Part shown: piece after piece, positions 30,889 through 38,769 of the stretch
Position numbering within the stretch: the first letter of the stretch is position 1
Layout of the letters: each line of letters opens with the position of its first letter
NCBI RefSeq assembly: GCF_002741105.1
Contig: NZ_NIQU01000005.1
Location: forward strand, 25,138-89,137
Direction of reading: 5' to 3'
DNA: 64,000 bases
Origin: Pseudomonas sediminis
GTDB taxonomy: Bacteria > Pseudomonadota > Gammaproteobacteria > Pseudomonadales > Pseudomonadaceae
Position numbers and translations under genes: made by a program
Notes under the pieces: model-generated
Database searches by the model: none
Told to the model about the DNA's origin: nothing
The model's input: the letters and a program-made list of their open reading frames with translations, nothing else

Positions 30889-31593
30889 ATGAACTTGTCT
30901 AGACAAAGCGAACCGCTGTACCGCGAGCTGGCCGCCGTGTTGCGCGAAGACGTGCAGCACATGAGCCCGGGCGATTACCTGCCGGGCGAGATGCAATTGG
31001 CCGCGCGCTTTTCCGTCAACCGTCACACCCTGCGCCGCGCCGTCGACGAGCTGGTGCTCGAAGGCCGCCTGCTGCGCCGCCAGGGCAAGGGCACTCAGGT
31101 GCTGGCCAAGCCGCTGGTGTATCCGGTAGAGGCGGGCAGTGCGTTCAGTCAGTCGCTGTCTGCGCTTGGTCACCGCGTCGAGGCGCAGTTGATCGAGCGC
31201 CTGCGTCGCAGCGGCAGCAGCGAGGAGTGCCGCCACCTGCAACTGCCCGATGGCAGCGAACTGCTCGAGCTGGTCACCCTGCGCCTGCTCGACGGCCAGC
31301 CGCTGAGCCTGATCCGTCATCGCTTCTGTATCAGCCTGGCGCCGCTGCTGGCCGACTATCAGGGCGGCTCGCTGCGCCAGTACCTGGCCGAGCGCGATCT
31401 ACCGCTGACACGCACCTTCAGCCTGATCGGCGCGCGCCTACCCAGTCGCGAGGAGGCTGCGCATCTGCTGATGCCGCGCCATGCGCCGCTGCTCAGCGTA
31501 CTCACTTTGTCCCGCGATCCCGCTGGCCGGGCGGTGGAGCTGGCGCAGTCCAGCAGCCGCGCCGACCGCTTCCAGTACCAGGTAGCGACCTGA
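30889..31593 (+). CDS. phnF: PhnF, GntR-family regulator of the phosphonate operon
   Basis: 234 residues. The N-terminal winged helix includes SEPLYRELAAVLREDVQHMSPGDYLPGEMQLAARFSVNRHTLRRAVDELVLEGRLLRRQGKGTQV (GntR/HutC subfamily), followed by a UbiC-like (UTRA) effector domain. It probably represses or tunes the phn genes in response to a phosphonate. The ATG at 30889 has a poor ribosome site, while an in-frame GTG at 30871 sits behind GGAGAGGGAGG and would add six residues; either is possible. Confidence 0.9.
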   Translation: MNLSRQSEPLYRELAAVLREDVQHMSPGDYLPGEMQLAARFSVNRHTLRRAVDELVLEGRLLRRQGKGTQVLAKPLVYPVEAGSAFSQSLSALGHRVEAQLIERLRRSGSSEECRHLQLPDGSELLELVTLRLLDGQPLSLIRHRFCISLAPLLADYQGGSLRQYLAERDLPLTRTFSLIGARLPSREEAAHLLMPRHAPLLSVLTLSRDPAGRAVELAQSSSRADRFQYQVAT

Positions 31594-31604
31594 TGGAGAC
31601 CCGC

Positions 31605-32054
31605 ATGAACGAAACCGATCCGAACATCGCCGCGCGTCAGCGCTGGATGGGCGTCCTGGCCCGCGCCGGCAGCGCTCTCGACCCCCATGAAGCGGCGCTG
31701 AAAGACAGCGCCTACCAACTGATCCGCTCCCCCGAGGTTGGCATGACCCTGGTGCGCGGGCGCATGGGCGGCACCGGTAGCGCCTTCAACCTCGGCGAGA
31801 TGACCGTGACCCGCTGTGTGGTGCGTCTGGCCGACGGCCGAACCGGTTACAGCTACCTGGCCGGCCGCGACAAGCGTCGCGCCGAACTGGCCGCCCTGGC
31901 CGACGCGCACCTGCAGGGCAGCGACCAGGCGCGCTGGCTGGATGACCTGATCGAACCCCTGGCCCGCGAGCAGCGCGAACAGCGCCTGAACCGGGCCGCC
32001 CGTACCGCCACCACTCAGGTGGAATTTTTCACCCTGGTCAGAGGAGAGGACTGA
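31605..32054 (+). CDS. phnG: Carbon-phosphorus lyase complex subunit PhnG
   Basis: 149 residues, normal PhnG size. With PhnH, PhnI and PhnJ it forms the C-P lyase core; with PhnI, PhnH and PhnL it is needed to make the ribose 1-phosphonate triphosphate intermediate. The family pattern RQRWMGVLARA, VGMTLVRGRMGGTGSAFNLGEMTVTRC, GYSYLAGRDKRRAEL is clear. ATG 31605 follows GGAG at 31596; ATG 31593 overlapping the phnF stop is an alternative. The stop overlaps phnH. Confidence 0.95.
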   Translation: MNETDPNIAARQRWMGVLARAGSALDPHEAALKDSAYQLIRSPEVGMTLVRGRMGGTGSAFNLGEMTVTRCVVRLADGRTGYSYLAGRDKRRAELAALADAHLQGSDQARWLDDLIEPLAREQREQRLNRAARTATTQVEFFTLVRGED

Positions 32055-32665
32055 TGACTACGCCGCACAGCTCGCACTGGCTGCAACCGGCTTTCGACGA
32101 CCCGGTGCTGGACGCCCAGGTCAGTTTCCGCGCGGCCCTCGGAGCCCTGGCCGAACCGGGGCTGCCACGCGCCATGGATCGTGCCCATGCCTTGGGTGAC
32201 CTGGCCCCAGCTACTTATGGCTTGTGTCTGGCCTTCCTCGACAGTGATACGCCTCTGTGGCTGGCGCCGCGTTTCGACACGCCGCTGATTCGCGCCAACC
32301 TGGCGTTCCACTGCGGCTGCCCGATTGTCGCCGAGCGTGAGATCGCTTTGTTCGCCCTGCTTGATGAGGGCGAGTTGAGCGATCTGTCGGACTTCGACAA
32401 TGGCAGCGAACGCTACCCGGACCAGTCCTGCACGCTGCTGATCCAGCTCGACGATCTGCGCGCCGGCATCCCTCTGCGCTGGCGCGGGCCGGGCATCAAG
32501 GACGTGCGCGGCGTCAACCTGCCGCTGCCGGCCTCGTTCTGGCAGCAGCGTCAGGCGCGCAGCGCCTTTCCCCGTGGCCTGGATTGCTTCTTTGCCGCTG
32601 CCGGCGAAGTCATTGGCCTGCCGCGCAGCACCCGCGTGCTGATCGAAACCGAGGAGGCTGCCTGA
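32054..32665 (+). CDS. phnH: Carbon-phosphorus lyase complex subunit PhnH
   Basis: 203 residues of the PhnH family, whose structure is PLP-transferase-like but without PLP. Typical segments: ALAEPGLPRAMDRAHAL, YPDQSCTLLIQLDDL, LRWRGPGIKDVRGVNLPLPASFWQQR, FPRGLDCFF, LPRSTRV. It starts inside the phnG stop (ATGA-type overlap) and overlaps phnI by one base, a tightly packed reading order. Confidence 0.95.
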   Translation: MTTPHSSHWLQPAFDDPVLDAQVSFRAALGALAEPGLPRAMDRAHALGDLAPATYGLCLAFLDSDTPLWLAPRFDTPLIRANLAFHCGCPIVAEREIALFALLDEGELSDLSDFDNGSERYPDQSCTLLIQLDDLRAGIPLRWRGPGIKDVRGVNLPLPASFWQQRQARSAFPRGLDCFFAAAGEVIGLPRSTRVLIETEEAA

Positions 32666-33741
32666 TGTATGTCGCCGTCAAGGGTGGCGAACGCGCCATC
32701 GACAATGCCCATCAACTGCTGGCCAGCCGTCGCCGTGGCGATACCACGATCGCTGAACTGGGCGTTGAACAGATCCGCCAGCAACTGCCGCTGGCCGTGG
32801 CTCGGGTGATGAGCGAAGGCTCGCTGTACGACGAGGAGCTGGCCGCACTGGCGATCAAACAGGCGGCCGGTGACCTGATGGAGGCCATCTTCCTCTTGCG
32901 CGCCTACCGCACCACGCTGCCACGTTTCGGTGCCAGCGAGCCGCTGGATACCACGAAGATGCAGCTGGAGCGGCGCATATCCGCCACCTTCAAGGATCTG
33001 CCCGGTGGTCAGCTGCTCGGCCCGACCTTCGACTACACCCACCGTCTGCTGGATTTCACCTTGCTGGCCGAGGGCGAATATCCGGCGCCGGACATCACGC
33101 TTGCCGACGAGCCCAAGCCCTGTCCTCGGGTGTTGGATTTTCTCGCAGGCGAAGGGCTGATGGCCCGCGAGCAGGACGACGGCGCACCGGTGCCGGACAT
33201 CACCCGCGAGCCGCTGGCCTTTCCCGCGAGCCGCGCCGAGCGCCTGCAGGCGCTTGCCCGTGGTGATGAAGGCTTCCTCCTGGCGCTCGGCTACTCGACT
33301 CAGCGCGGCTATGGGCGCAATCACCCCTTCGCCGGGGAGATCCGCATCGGCGATGTCGAGGTGTGGATGACGCCCGCCGAACTGGGTTTCGCCGTGCCGC
33401 TGGGCGACATCGAGATCACCGAGTGCGAGATGGTCAACCAGTTCGTCGGTGACAGCGCCGAGCAGGCGCAGTTTACCCGCGGCTATGGCCTGGCCTTCGG
33501 TTACGCCGAGCGCAAGGCCATGGGCATGGCGCTGGTCGACCGCGCGCTGCGAGCCGCCGAGTACGGCGAAGAGGTGCAGGGCCCGGCGCAGGAAGAGGAG
33601 TTCGTGCTGATGCACTGCGACAACGTCGAAGCCGCCGGCTTCGTCTCGCACCTCAAGTTGCCGCACTACGTCGACTTCCAGGCCGAACTGGAACTGATCC
33701 GCAAGCTGCGCCGCCAGGCGCCGGCAGAGGAGAACCGCTGA
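32665..33741 (+). CDS. phnI: Carbon-phosphorus lyase complex subunit PhnI
   Basis: 358-residue core subunit; isolated PhnI has purine nucleosidase activity, and the complex transfers phosphonate onto the ribose of ATP. MYVAVKGGERAIDNAHQLL at the start, then SEGSLYDEELAALAIKQAAGDLMEAIFLLRAYRTTLPR and GYSTQRGYGRNHPFAGEIRIG, ending with MHCDNVEAAGFVSHLKLPHYVDFQAEL. GAGGAGG lies just before ATG 32665. A longer reading from 32584 runs inside phnH and was rejected. Confidence 0.96.
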   Translation: MYVAVKGGERAIDNAHQLLASRRRGDTTIAELGVEQIRQQLPLAVARVMSEGSLYDEELAALAIKQAAGDLMEAIFLLRAYRTTLPRFGASEPLDTTKMQLERRISATFKDLPGGQLLGPTFDYTHRLLDFTLLAEGEYPAPDITLADEPKPCPRVLDFLAGEGLMAREQDDGAPVPDITREPLAFPASRAERLQALARGDEGFLLALGYSTQRGYGRNHPFAGEIRIGDVEVWMTPAELGFAVPLGDIEITECEMVNQFVGDSAEQAQFTRGYGLAFGYAERKAMGMALVDRALRAAEYGEEVQGPAQEEEFVLMHCDNVEAAGFVSHLKLPHYVDFQAELELIRKLRRQAPAEENR

Positions 33742-34610
33742 TGAATCTGTCCAATGCAAGCGGCGCCCGCGAGGCGTCGGCCTACAACTTCGCCTATCTG
33801 GATGAGCAGACCAAACGCATGATCCGCCGTGGCCTGCTCAAGGCGGTGGCAATTCCCGGCTACCAGGTGCCCTTCGGCGGTCGAGAAATGCCGCTTCCCT
33901 ATGGCTGGGGCACCGGCGGCATGCAGCTGACCGCTGCGATTCTTGGCGCGGATGACGTGTTCAAGGTGATCGACCAGGGCGCTGATGACACCACCAATGC
34001 GGTGTCGATCCGCCGCTTCTTCGCCCGCACCGCCGGCGTCGACACCACCGAGCGCACGGTGGAGGCCAGCGTGATCCAGACCCGCCACCGCATCCCGGAA
34101 ACCCCGCTGTCGGCCGGGCAGATCATGGTCTATCAGGTGCCCATCCCCGAGCCGCTGCGCTTTATCGAGCCCAGCGAGCAGGAGACGCGGACCATGCATG
34201 CGCTGGAGGATTACGGCGTGATGCATGTGAAGCTGTACGAGGACATCGCCACCTTCGGCCATATCGCCACCGCCTATGCCTACCCGGTGACGGTGGACGA
34301 GCGCTACGTGATGGACCCGTCGCCAATCCCGAAATTCGACAACCCCAAACTGGACATGAGCCCGGCGCTGATGCTGTTCGGTGCCGGTCGCGAGAAGCGC
34401 CTGTATGCGGTGCCGCCCTTTACTCGTGTGGTCAGCCTGGACTTCGAGGATCACCCCTTCGCCGTGCAGCGCTGGGACGAGTGCTGCGCCTTCTGTGGCA
34501 GCAGCGAGTCCTTCCTTGACGAGCTGATCGTCGATGACGCCGGCAGCAAGCGCTTCGTCTGCTCCGACACCGACTACTGCCGTCAGCGAACCGAGGAGAA
34601 CCTGCAATGA
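33741..34610 (+). CDS. phnJ: PhnJ, radical-SAM C-P lyase catalytic subunit
   Basis: 289 residues. Cleaves the C-P bond of 5-phosphoribosyl 1-phosphonate by a radical mechanism. The E. coli enzyme uses Cys241, Cys244 and Cys266 for the 4Fe-4S cluster and Cys272 as thiyl radical. Here Cys249, Cys252, Cys274 and Cys280 keep exactly the same C-x2-C-x21-C-x5-C spacing, so the protein looks active. The N-terminal part GASAYNF-like motif reads AREASAYNFAYLDEQTKRMIRR. It overlaps phnI and phnK. Confidence 0.97.
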   Translation: MNLSNASGAREASAYNFAYLDEQTKRMIRRGLLKAVAIPGYQVPFGGREMPLPYGWGTGGMQLTAAILGADDVFKVIDQGADDTTNAVSIRRFFARTAGVDTTERTVEASVIQTRHRIPETPLSAGQIMVYQVPIPEPLRFIEPSEQETRTMHALEDYGVMHVKLYEDIATFGHIATAYAYPVTVDERYVMDPSPIPKFDNPKLDMSPALMLFGAGREKRLYAVPPFTRVVSLDFEDHPFAVQRWDECCAFCGSSESFLDELIVDDAGSKRFVCSDTDYCRQRTEENLQ

Positions 34611-35416
34611 GCGCCGCCGAACGTCTGCAACCTGCCGTGGCTGCAACCGAGCCGTTGTTCTCTGTGCGTGACCTGACCCGCCTGTACGGCCCGGACAAGG
34701 GCTGCCAGGGCGTGAGTTTCGACCTCTATCCCGGCGAAGTGCTGGGGATCGTCGGCGAGTCGGGGTCGGGCAAGTCCACCTTGCTCAGCCTGCTCTCCGG
34801 GCGTTGCCCGCCGGATCGCGGCGCGGTCAGTTATCGCGGCCGCGATGGCCAGTGGCTCGACCTGTACAGCGCCAGCGAGGCCGAGCGGCGCACGCTGCTG
34901 CGCACCGAATGGGGCTTCGTCGAGCAGAACCCGCGCGACGGCCTGCGTATGGCGGTATCGGCTGGCGCCAACATCGGCGAGCGGCTGATGGCGCAGGGCG
35001 TGCGCCACTACGGCGAGCTGCGCGCCGCCGGCTTGGACTGGTTGAGCCAGGTGGAGATCGACCCGGCGCGTATCGACGACCTGCCGCGCACCTTCTCCGG
35101 CGGCATGCAGCAGCGCCTGCAGATCGCTCGCAACCTGGTCTCGGCGCCACGCCTGGTGTTCATGGACGAGCCGACTGGTGGGCTAGACGTGTCGGTGCAG
35201 GCGCGCCTGCTCGATCTGCTACGCGGCCTGGTGCGTGAGCTGGATCTGGCGGTGGTGATCGTCACCCATGACCTGGCGGTGGCGCGCCTGCTGGCCGACC
35301 GGCTGATGGTGATGCGCCGTTCGCACGTGGTGGAGGCGGGGCTGACCGATCAGATTCTCGACGATCCGCAGCATCCGTATTCGCAGCTGTTGGTGTCGTC
35401 GGTGTTGCAGCCCTGA
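34607..35416 (+). CDS. phnK: PhnK, ABC-type ATPase of the C-P lyase complex
   Basis: 269 residues. Walker A GESGSGKST at about 50-58, signature TFSGGMQQRLQIARNL and Walker B LVFMDEPTGGLDVSVQARLLDLLRGLVRE. It lacks a permease partner: in E. coli PhnK binds the PhnGHIJ core rather than a transporter. The first 17 residues precede the ABC fold and are slightly longer than usual. ATGA overlap with phnJ. Confidence 0.95.
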   Translation: MSAAERLQPAVAATEPLFSVRDLTRLYGPDKGCQGVSFDLYPGEVLGIVGESGSGKSTLLSLLSGRCPPDRGAVSYRGRDGQWLDLYSASEAERRTLLRTEWGFVEQNPRDGLRMAVSAGANIGERLMAQGVRHYGELRAAGLDWLSQVEIDPARIDDLPRTFSGGMQQRLQIARNLVSAPRLVFMDEPTGGLDVSVQARLLDLLRGLVRELDLAVVIVTHDLAVARLLADRLMVMRRSHVVEAGLTDQILDDPQHPYSQLLVSSVLQP

Positions 35417-35425
35417 TTTCGTCCT

Positions 35426-35478
35426 GTGGGAGGGGCTTTAGCCGCGGCCCCTCTTTGTCGCGGCTAAAGCCCTCCCAC
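35426..35478. repeat. REP pair between phnK and phnL
   Basis: GTGGGAGGGGCTTTAGCCGCG (35426-35446) and CGCGGCTAAAGCCCTCCCAC (35459-35478) are almost perfect inverted arms. It is the only sizeable gap inside the lyase genes and might create an mRNA processing or stability point. Confidence 0.88.
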
Positions 35479-35498
35479 GAACGCAGAGAGTATTGACC

Positions 35499-36215
35499 AT
35501 GAACAACCTGATCGAGGTCAGCGGCCTCAGCAAGACCTTCACCCTGCATCAGCAGAACGGCGTCGTCCTGCAGGTGCTGCGTGACCTGAATTTCGCCGTG
35601 CGCGGCGGCGAGTGCCTGGTGCTGCACGGCCAGTCCGGCGCCGGTAAATCGACCCTGCTGCGCACGCTGTACGGCAACTACCTGGCCGCCGGCGGCAGTA
35701 TTCGCATCCGTCACCAGGGCTCGCCGGTGGAGCTGGTCGGCGCCGAACCGCGCCAGGTACTGGCGGTACGTCGGCAGAGTCTGGGCTATGTCAGCCAGTT
35801 CCTGCGGGTGATTCCACGCGTGTCGACCCTGGATGTGGTGATGGAACCGGCGCTGTCACGTGGCTGGACGCGTAGCGACGCCGAGGCGCGGGCCAAGGCG
35901 TTGCTGGGCCGGCTGAACATTCCCGAGGCGCTGTGGCAACTGGCGCCGGGCACCTTTTCCGGCGGTGAGCAGCAGCGCGTCAACATCGCCCGCGGCTTCA
36001 TGGTCGAGTGGCCGGTGCTGTTGCTCGACGAACCCACGGCCTCGCTGGACGACGCCAACCGCCAGGTGGTGTTGGCGCTGATCAACGAGGCCAAGGCCGC
36101 GGGTAGCGCGCTTATCGGCATTTTCCACGACCGCACCGCCCGCGAGGCGGTGGCCGACCGTTACCTCGACATGAGCGCCAAGGCGGCGCAAGCGGAGTAC
36201 GTCTATGTCGTCTGA
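35499..36215 (+). CDS. phnL: PhnL, ABC-type ATPase for ribose phosphonate formation
   Basis: 238 residues. Walker A GQSGAGKST at about 44-52, signature TFSGGEQQRVNIARGFM, Walker B VLLLDEPTASLDDANRQVVLALINEAK. The N terminus NLIEVSGLSKTFTLHQQNG is typical. It works with PhnG, H and I in making the 1-phosphonate triphosphate. ATG 35499 was preferred over a TTG two codons earlier. The last 11 bases overlap phnM. Confidence 0.95.
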   Translation: MNNLIEVSGLSKTFTLHQQNGVVLQVLRDLNFAVRGGECLVLHGQSGAGKSTLLRTLYGNYLAAGGSIRIRHQGSPVELVGAEPRQVLAVRRQSLGYVSQFLRVIPRVSTLDVVMEPALSRGWTRSDAEARAKALLGRLNIPEALWQLAPGTFSGGEQQRVNIARGFMVEWPVLLLDEPTASLDDANRQVVLALINEAKAAGSALIGIFHDRTAREAVADRYLDMSAKAAQAEYVYVV

Positions 36216-37350
36216 ACAGATTCTCAGCAACGCCCGCCTCGTCACAGCCGAACGCGAGTTCCTCGGTACGCTGGTGCTGCGTGACGGGCTGATCACCGCG
36301 GTGGATGAGGGGGCCAGCCGCCTGCCGCAAGCCCAGGATCTCGGTGGCGATTACCTGCTACCGGGGCTGGTGGAGTTGCACACCGACAACCTGGAGAAAC
36401 ACATGAGCCCGCGCCCCGGGGTGGACTGGCCGTCGACCTCGGCGGTGCTGACCCACGATGCGCAGATCGTTGCCGCCGGCATCACCACGGTGTTCGATGC
36501 TCTGTCCATCGGCGACATCAACCCGCGTGGCCGGCGCATGCAGCAATTGCCTGCGATGATCGAGGCCATTGCCGCCAGCGAGGCAGCCGGGCAGACCCGC
36601 GCCGAGCACCGTCTGCACCTGCGCTGCGAGTTGTGCCACCCCGATGCCCTGACCATCTACCGTGACCTGGTGGAGCACCCGCTGGTGGCGCTAGTCTCGG
36701 TGATGGATCACTCGCCCGGTCAGCGTCAATTCGCCAAGGTGGAGAAGTACCGCGAGTACTACATGGGCAAGTACCACCTGAGCCCGGCGGAGATGGAGGA
36801 ATTTCTTCAGGAGCAGATCGCCAACTCGCGCCAGTACAGCGACCGTCAGCGCCATGCCATCGTCGAGGACTGCCACAGTCGGGGCATCTCGGTGGCCAGC
36901 CATGACGACGCGACCCTGGCCCACGTGCAGGAGTCGGCCGATTTCGGCATGGCCATTGCCGAGTTTCCCACCACACTGGAGGCCGCCAGGGCCAGCCACG
37001 AACGGGGGCTGAAGGTGCTGATGGGCGCTCCGAACGTGGTGCGTGGCGGCTCGCATTCGGGCAATATCGCCGCCGCCGAGCTGGCGCGCCACGGCGTGCT
37101 GGATATCCTTTCCAGCGACTACTACCCGGCCAGCCTGTTGCATGCGGCCTGGCTGCTGGCCGAGCAAGACAACGACTATGATTTGCCTGCGGCCATCGCC
37201 ACCGTGAGCCGCGCACCGGCCAGGGCGGCGGGGATGGATGACCGCGGCGAGATTCGCGTCGGTCTGCGTGCCGACCTGGTCCAGGCCAGGGCCCATGGCC
37301 AGCAACCGGTGATCCAGCAGGTGTGGCGCCAAGCACGAAGGGTGTTCTGA
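36205..37350 (+). CDS. phnM: PhnM, alpha-D-ribose 1-phosphonate 5-triphosphate diphosphatase
   Basis: 381-residue amidohydrolase-superfamily enzyme removing pyrophosphate to give ribose 1-phosphonate 5-phosphate. Metal-site segments: LVELHTDNLEKHMSPRPGVDWP, DHSPGQRQF, SHDDATLAHV (His-Asp-Asp), SSDYYPASLLHAAW. The C terminus GEIRVGLRADLVQAR is the usual dihydroorotase-like end. It overlaps phnL by 11 bases and phnN by one. Confidence 0.96.
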   Translation: MSSEQILSNARLVTAEREFLGTLVLRDGLITAVDEGASRLPQAQDLGGDYLLPGLVELHTDNLEKHMSPRPGVDWPSTSAVLTHDAQIVAAGITTVFDALSIGDINPRGRRMQQLPAMIEAIAASEAAGQTRAEHRLHLRCELCHPDALTIYRDLVEHPLVALVSVMDHSPGQRQFAKVEKYREYYMGKYHLSPAEMEEFLQEQIANSRQYSDRQRHAIVEDCHSRGISVASHDDATLAHVQESADFGMAIAEFPTTLEAARASHERGLKVLMGAPNVVRGGSHSGNIAAAELARHGVLDILSSDYYPASLLHAAWLLAEQDNDYDLPAAIATVSRAPARAAGMDDRGEIRVGLRADLVQARAHGQQPVIQQVWRQARRVF

Positions 37351-37931
37351 TGCAGGGCAGGTTGATCTATCTGATGGGGCCTTCGGGCTCGGGCAAGGAC
37401 AGCCTGTTACAAGCCGCACGTGCGCCGCTGGAGGCGCACGGCTGCCGTTTCGCTCGGCGGGTGATCACCCGCAGTGCCGAATCGGTGGGGGAAGATGCGC
37501 TGGGAGTGACCCCGGCCGACTTCCAGCGCTTGGAGGGCGGGGGCGCCTTCGCTCTGAGCTGGCGCGCCAATGGCCTGGCCTATGGCATCCCGCTCGAGAT
37601 CGATGACTGGCTGAGTGCCGGGCAGGACGTGCTGATCAACGGTTCGCGCGGTCATCTCGACACGGCGCGGCAGCGCTACCCGGATCTGCTGGCGATTCTC
37701 CTGCAGGTCGACGAAGCGGTACTGCGTCAGCGCCTGCTGGACCGTGGCCGGGAAACATCGGAGCAGATCGAGCAGCGCCTGGCCCGCAGCCGCAGCTTTA
37801 CTGTGGTGGGAGGCGCTTCAGCAGCGACTGTCGCGCAGGAGCACATTTGCGTTCTAGACAACTCCGGCCCGCTGCCACACACCGTTACCCGCCTGCTGCA
37901 GCTGCTCGACGAGACTCGCCAATGCGCCTGA
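37350..37931 (+). CDS. phnN: PhnN, ribose 1,5-bisphosphokinase
   Basis: 193 residues. Phosphorylates ribose 1,5-bisphosphate to PRPP, recycling the sugar of the C-P lyase pathway. Guanylate-kinase-like fold with P-loop GPSGSGKDS at about residues 10-18 and FARRVITRSAES. Odd feature: codons around 37806-37835 translate a REP-type half palindrome into VVGGASAATVAQ between the lid region and the conserved C-terminal VLDNSGPL. The frame is kept, so the protein is probably functional with an altered loop. It overlaps phnP by ten bases. Confidence 0.93.
   Translation: MQGRLIYLMGPSGSGKDSLLQAARAPLEAHGCRFARRVITRSAESVGEDALGVTPADFQRLEGGGAFALSWRANGLAYGIPLEIDDWLSAGQDVLINGSRGHLDTARQRYPDLLAILLQVDEAVLRQRLLDRGRETSEQIEQRLARSRSFTVVGGASAATVAQEHICVLDNSGPLPHTVTRLLQLLDETRQCA
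37806..37827 (+). repeat. REP half-element inside phnN
   Basis: The 22 bases from 37806 (GTGGGAGGCGCTTCAGCAGC and two more) match the REP arms at 47940 and 35426 but lie within coding sequence. The complementary arm is much shortened (ACTGTCGCG). Confidence 0.7.
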
Positions 37932-38671
37932 CCCTGCTCGGCACCGGTGATGCCCGCCAGGTGCCGGTCTATAACTGCAGTTGCCCGGCCTGCGATGCGT
38001 CCCGCGTCTATCCAACACGTCGTCGCGGCCCCTGTTGCGCGCTGATCGAATGCGGGGCGCAGCGCTGGTTGATCGACAGCGGCCTGACCGACCTTACCGA
38101 GCGCTTTGCGCCACACAGCCTCAGCGGCATCCTGCAGACCCACTACCACGCCGATCACGCCCAGGGTCTGCTGCACCTGCGCTGGGGGCAGGGGCTGATC
38201 ATCCCCGTGCATGGTCCTGATGACCCGGAGGGGCTGGCCGATCTATACAAGCATCCGGGCATTCTCGACTTCAGCCAGCCGTTCGCCGCTTTCGAGCGTC
38301 GCCAATTGGGTGAGCTGAGTGTTACCGCACTACCGCTGACGCATTCCAAGCCGACCTTCGGCTACCTACTAAAGGGGCAGGACAGGCGCATCGCCTACCT
38401 CACCGATACCGTCGGCGTGCCGGAAGCGAGTTGCGCCGAGCTGCAGCGCGCGCCACTGGATCTGCTGGTGCTCGATTGCTCCACCGCGCCGCAACCCGTC
38501 GCACCGCGTAACCACAACGATCTGACCCGTGCGCTGGAGGTCGTCGAGCGCCTGCAACCGACACAGGCAGTGCTGACCCATATCGGCCACAGCTTCGATG
38601 CCTGGCTGCTGGAGCATCCCGACGCCTTACCGCCAGGCGTGACGCTGGCAAGCGATGGCCTGGTGTTGTGA
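37922..38671 (+). CDS. phnP: PhnP, 5-phospho-ribosyl 1,2-cyclic phosphate phosphodiesterase
   Basis: 249 residues of the metallo-beta-lactamase fold, opening the cyclic phosphate left by PhnJ to ribose 1,5-bisphosphate. The metal motif HYHADH is present (GILQTHYHADHAQGLLHLRW), along with LTDTVG, LDCST and the final HIGHSFDAW. The N terminus has a Cys cluster (NCSCPACDASR) that in E. coli PhnP helps bind an extra zinc. It ends the phn operon; no phnO acetyltransferase gene is present between phnN and phnP. Confidence 0.95.
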   Translation: MRLTLLGTGDARQVPVYNCSCPACDASRVYPTRRRGPCCALIECGAQRWLIDSGLTDLTERFAPHSLSGILQTHYHADHAQGLLHLRWGQGLIIPVHGPDDPEGLADLYKHPGILDFSQPFAAFERRQLGELSVTALPLTHSKPTFGYLLKGQDRRIAYLTDTVGVPEASCAELQRAPLDLLVLDCSTAPQPVAPRNHNDLTRALEVVERLQPTQAVLTHIGHSFDAWLLEHPDALPPGVTLASDGLVL

Positions 38672-38769
38672 GTCCACGCCGCTATCTGTAACCAAAGATT
38701 TCAGATTGGCCGGGCTTGCCGTTACAGTGCTGGGCCTTCCAACGTGTTCGCCGCCAGCAGAGAGGTTGC

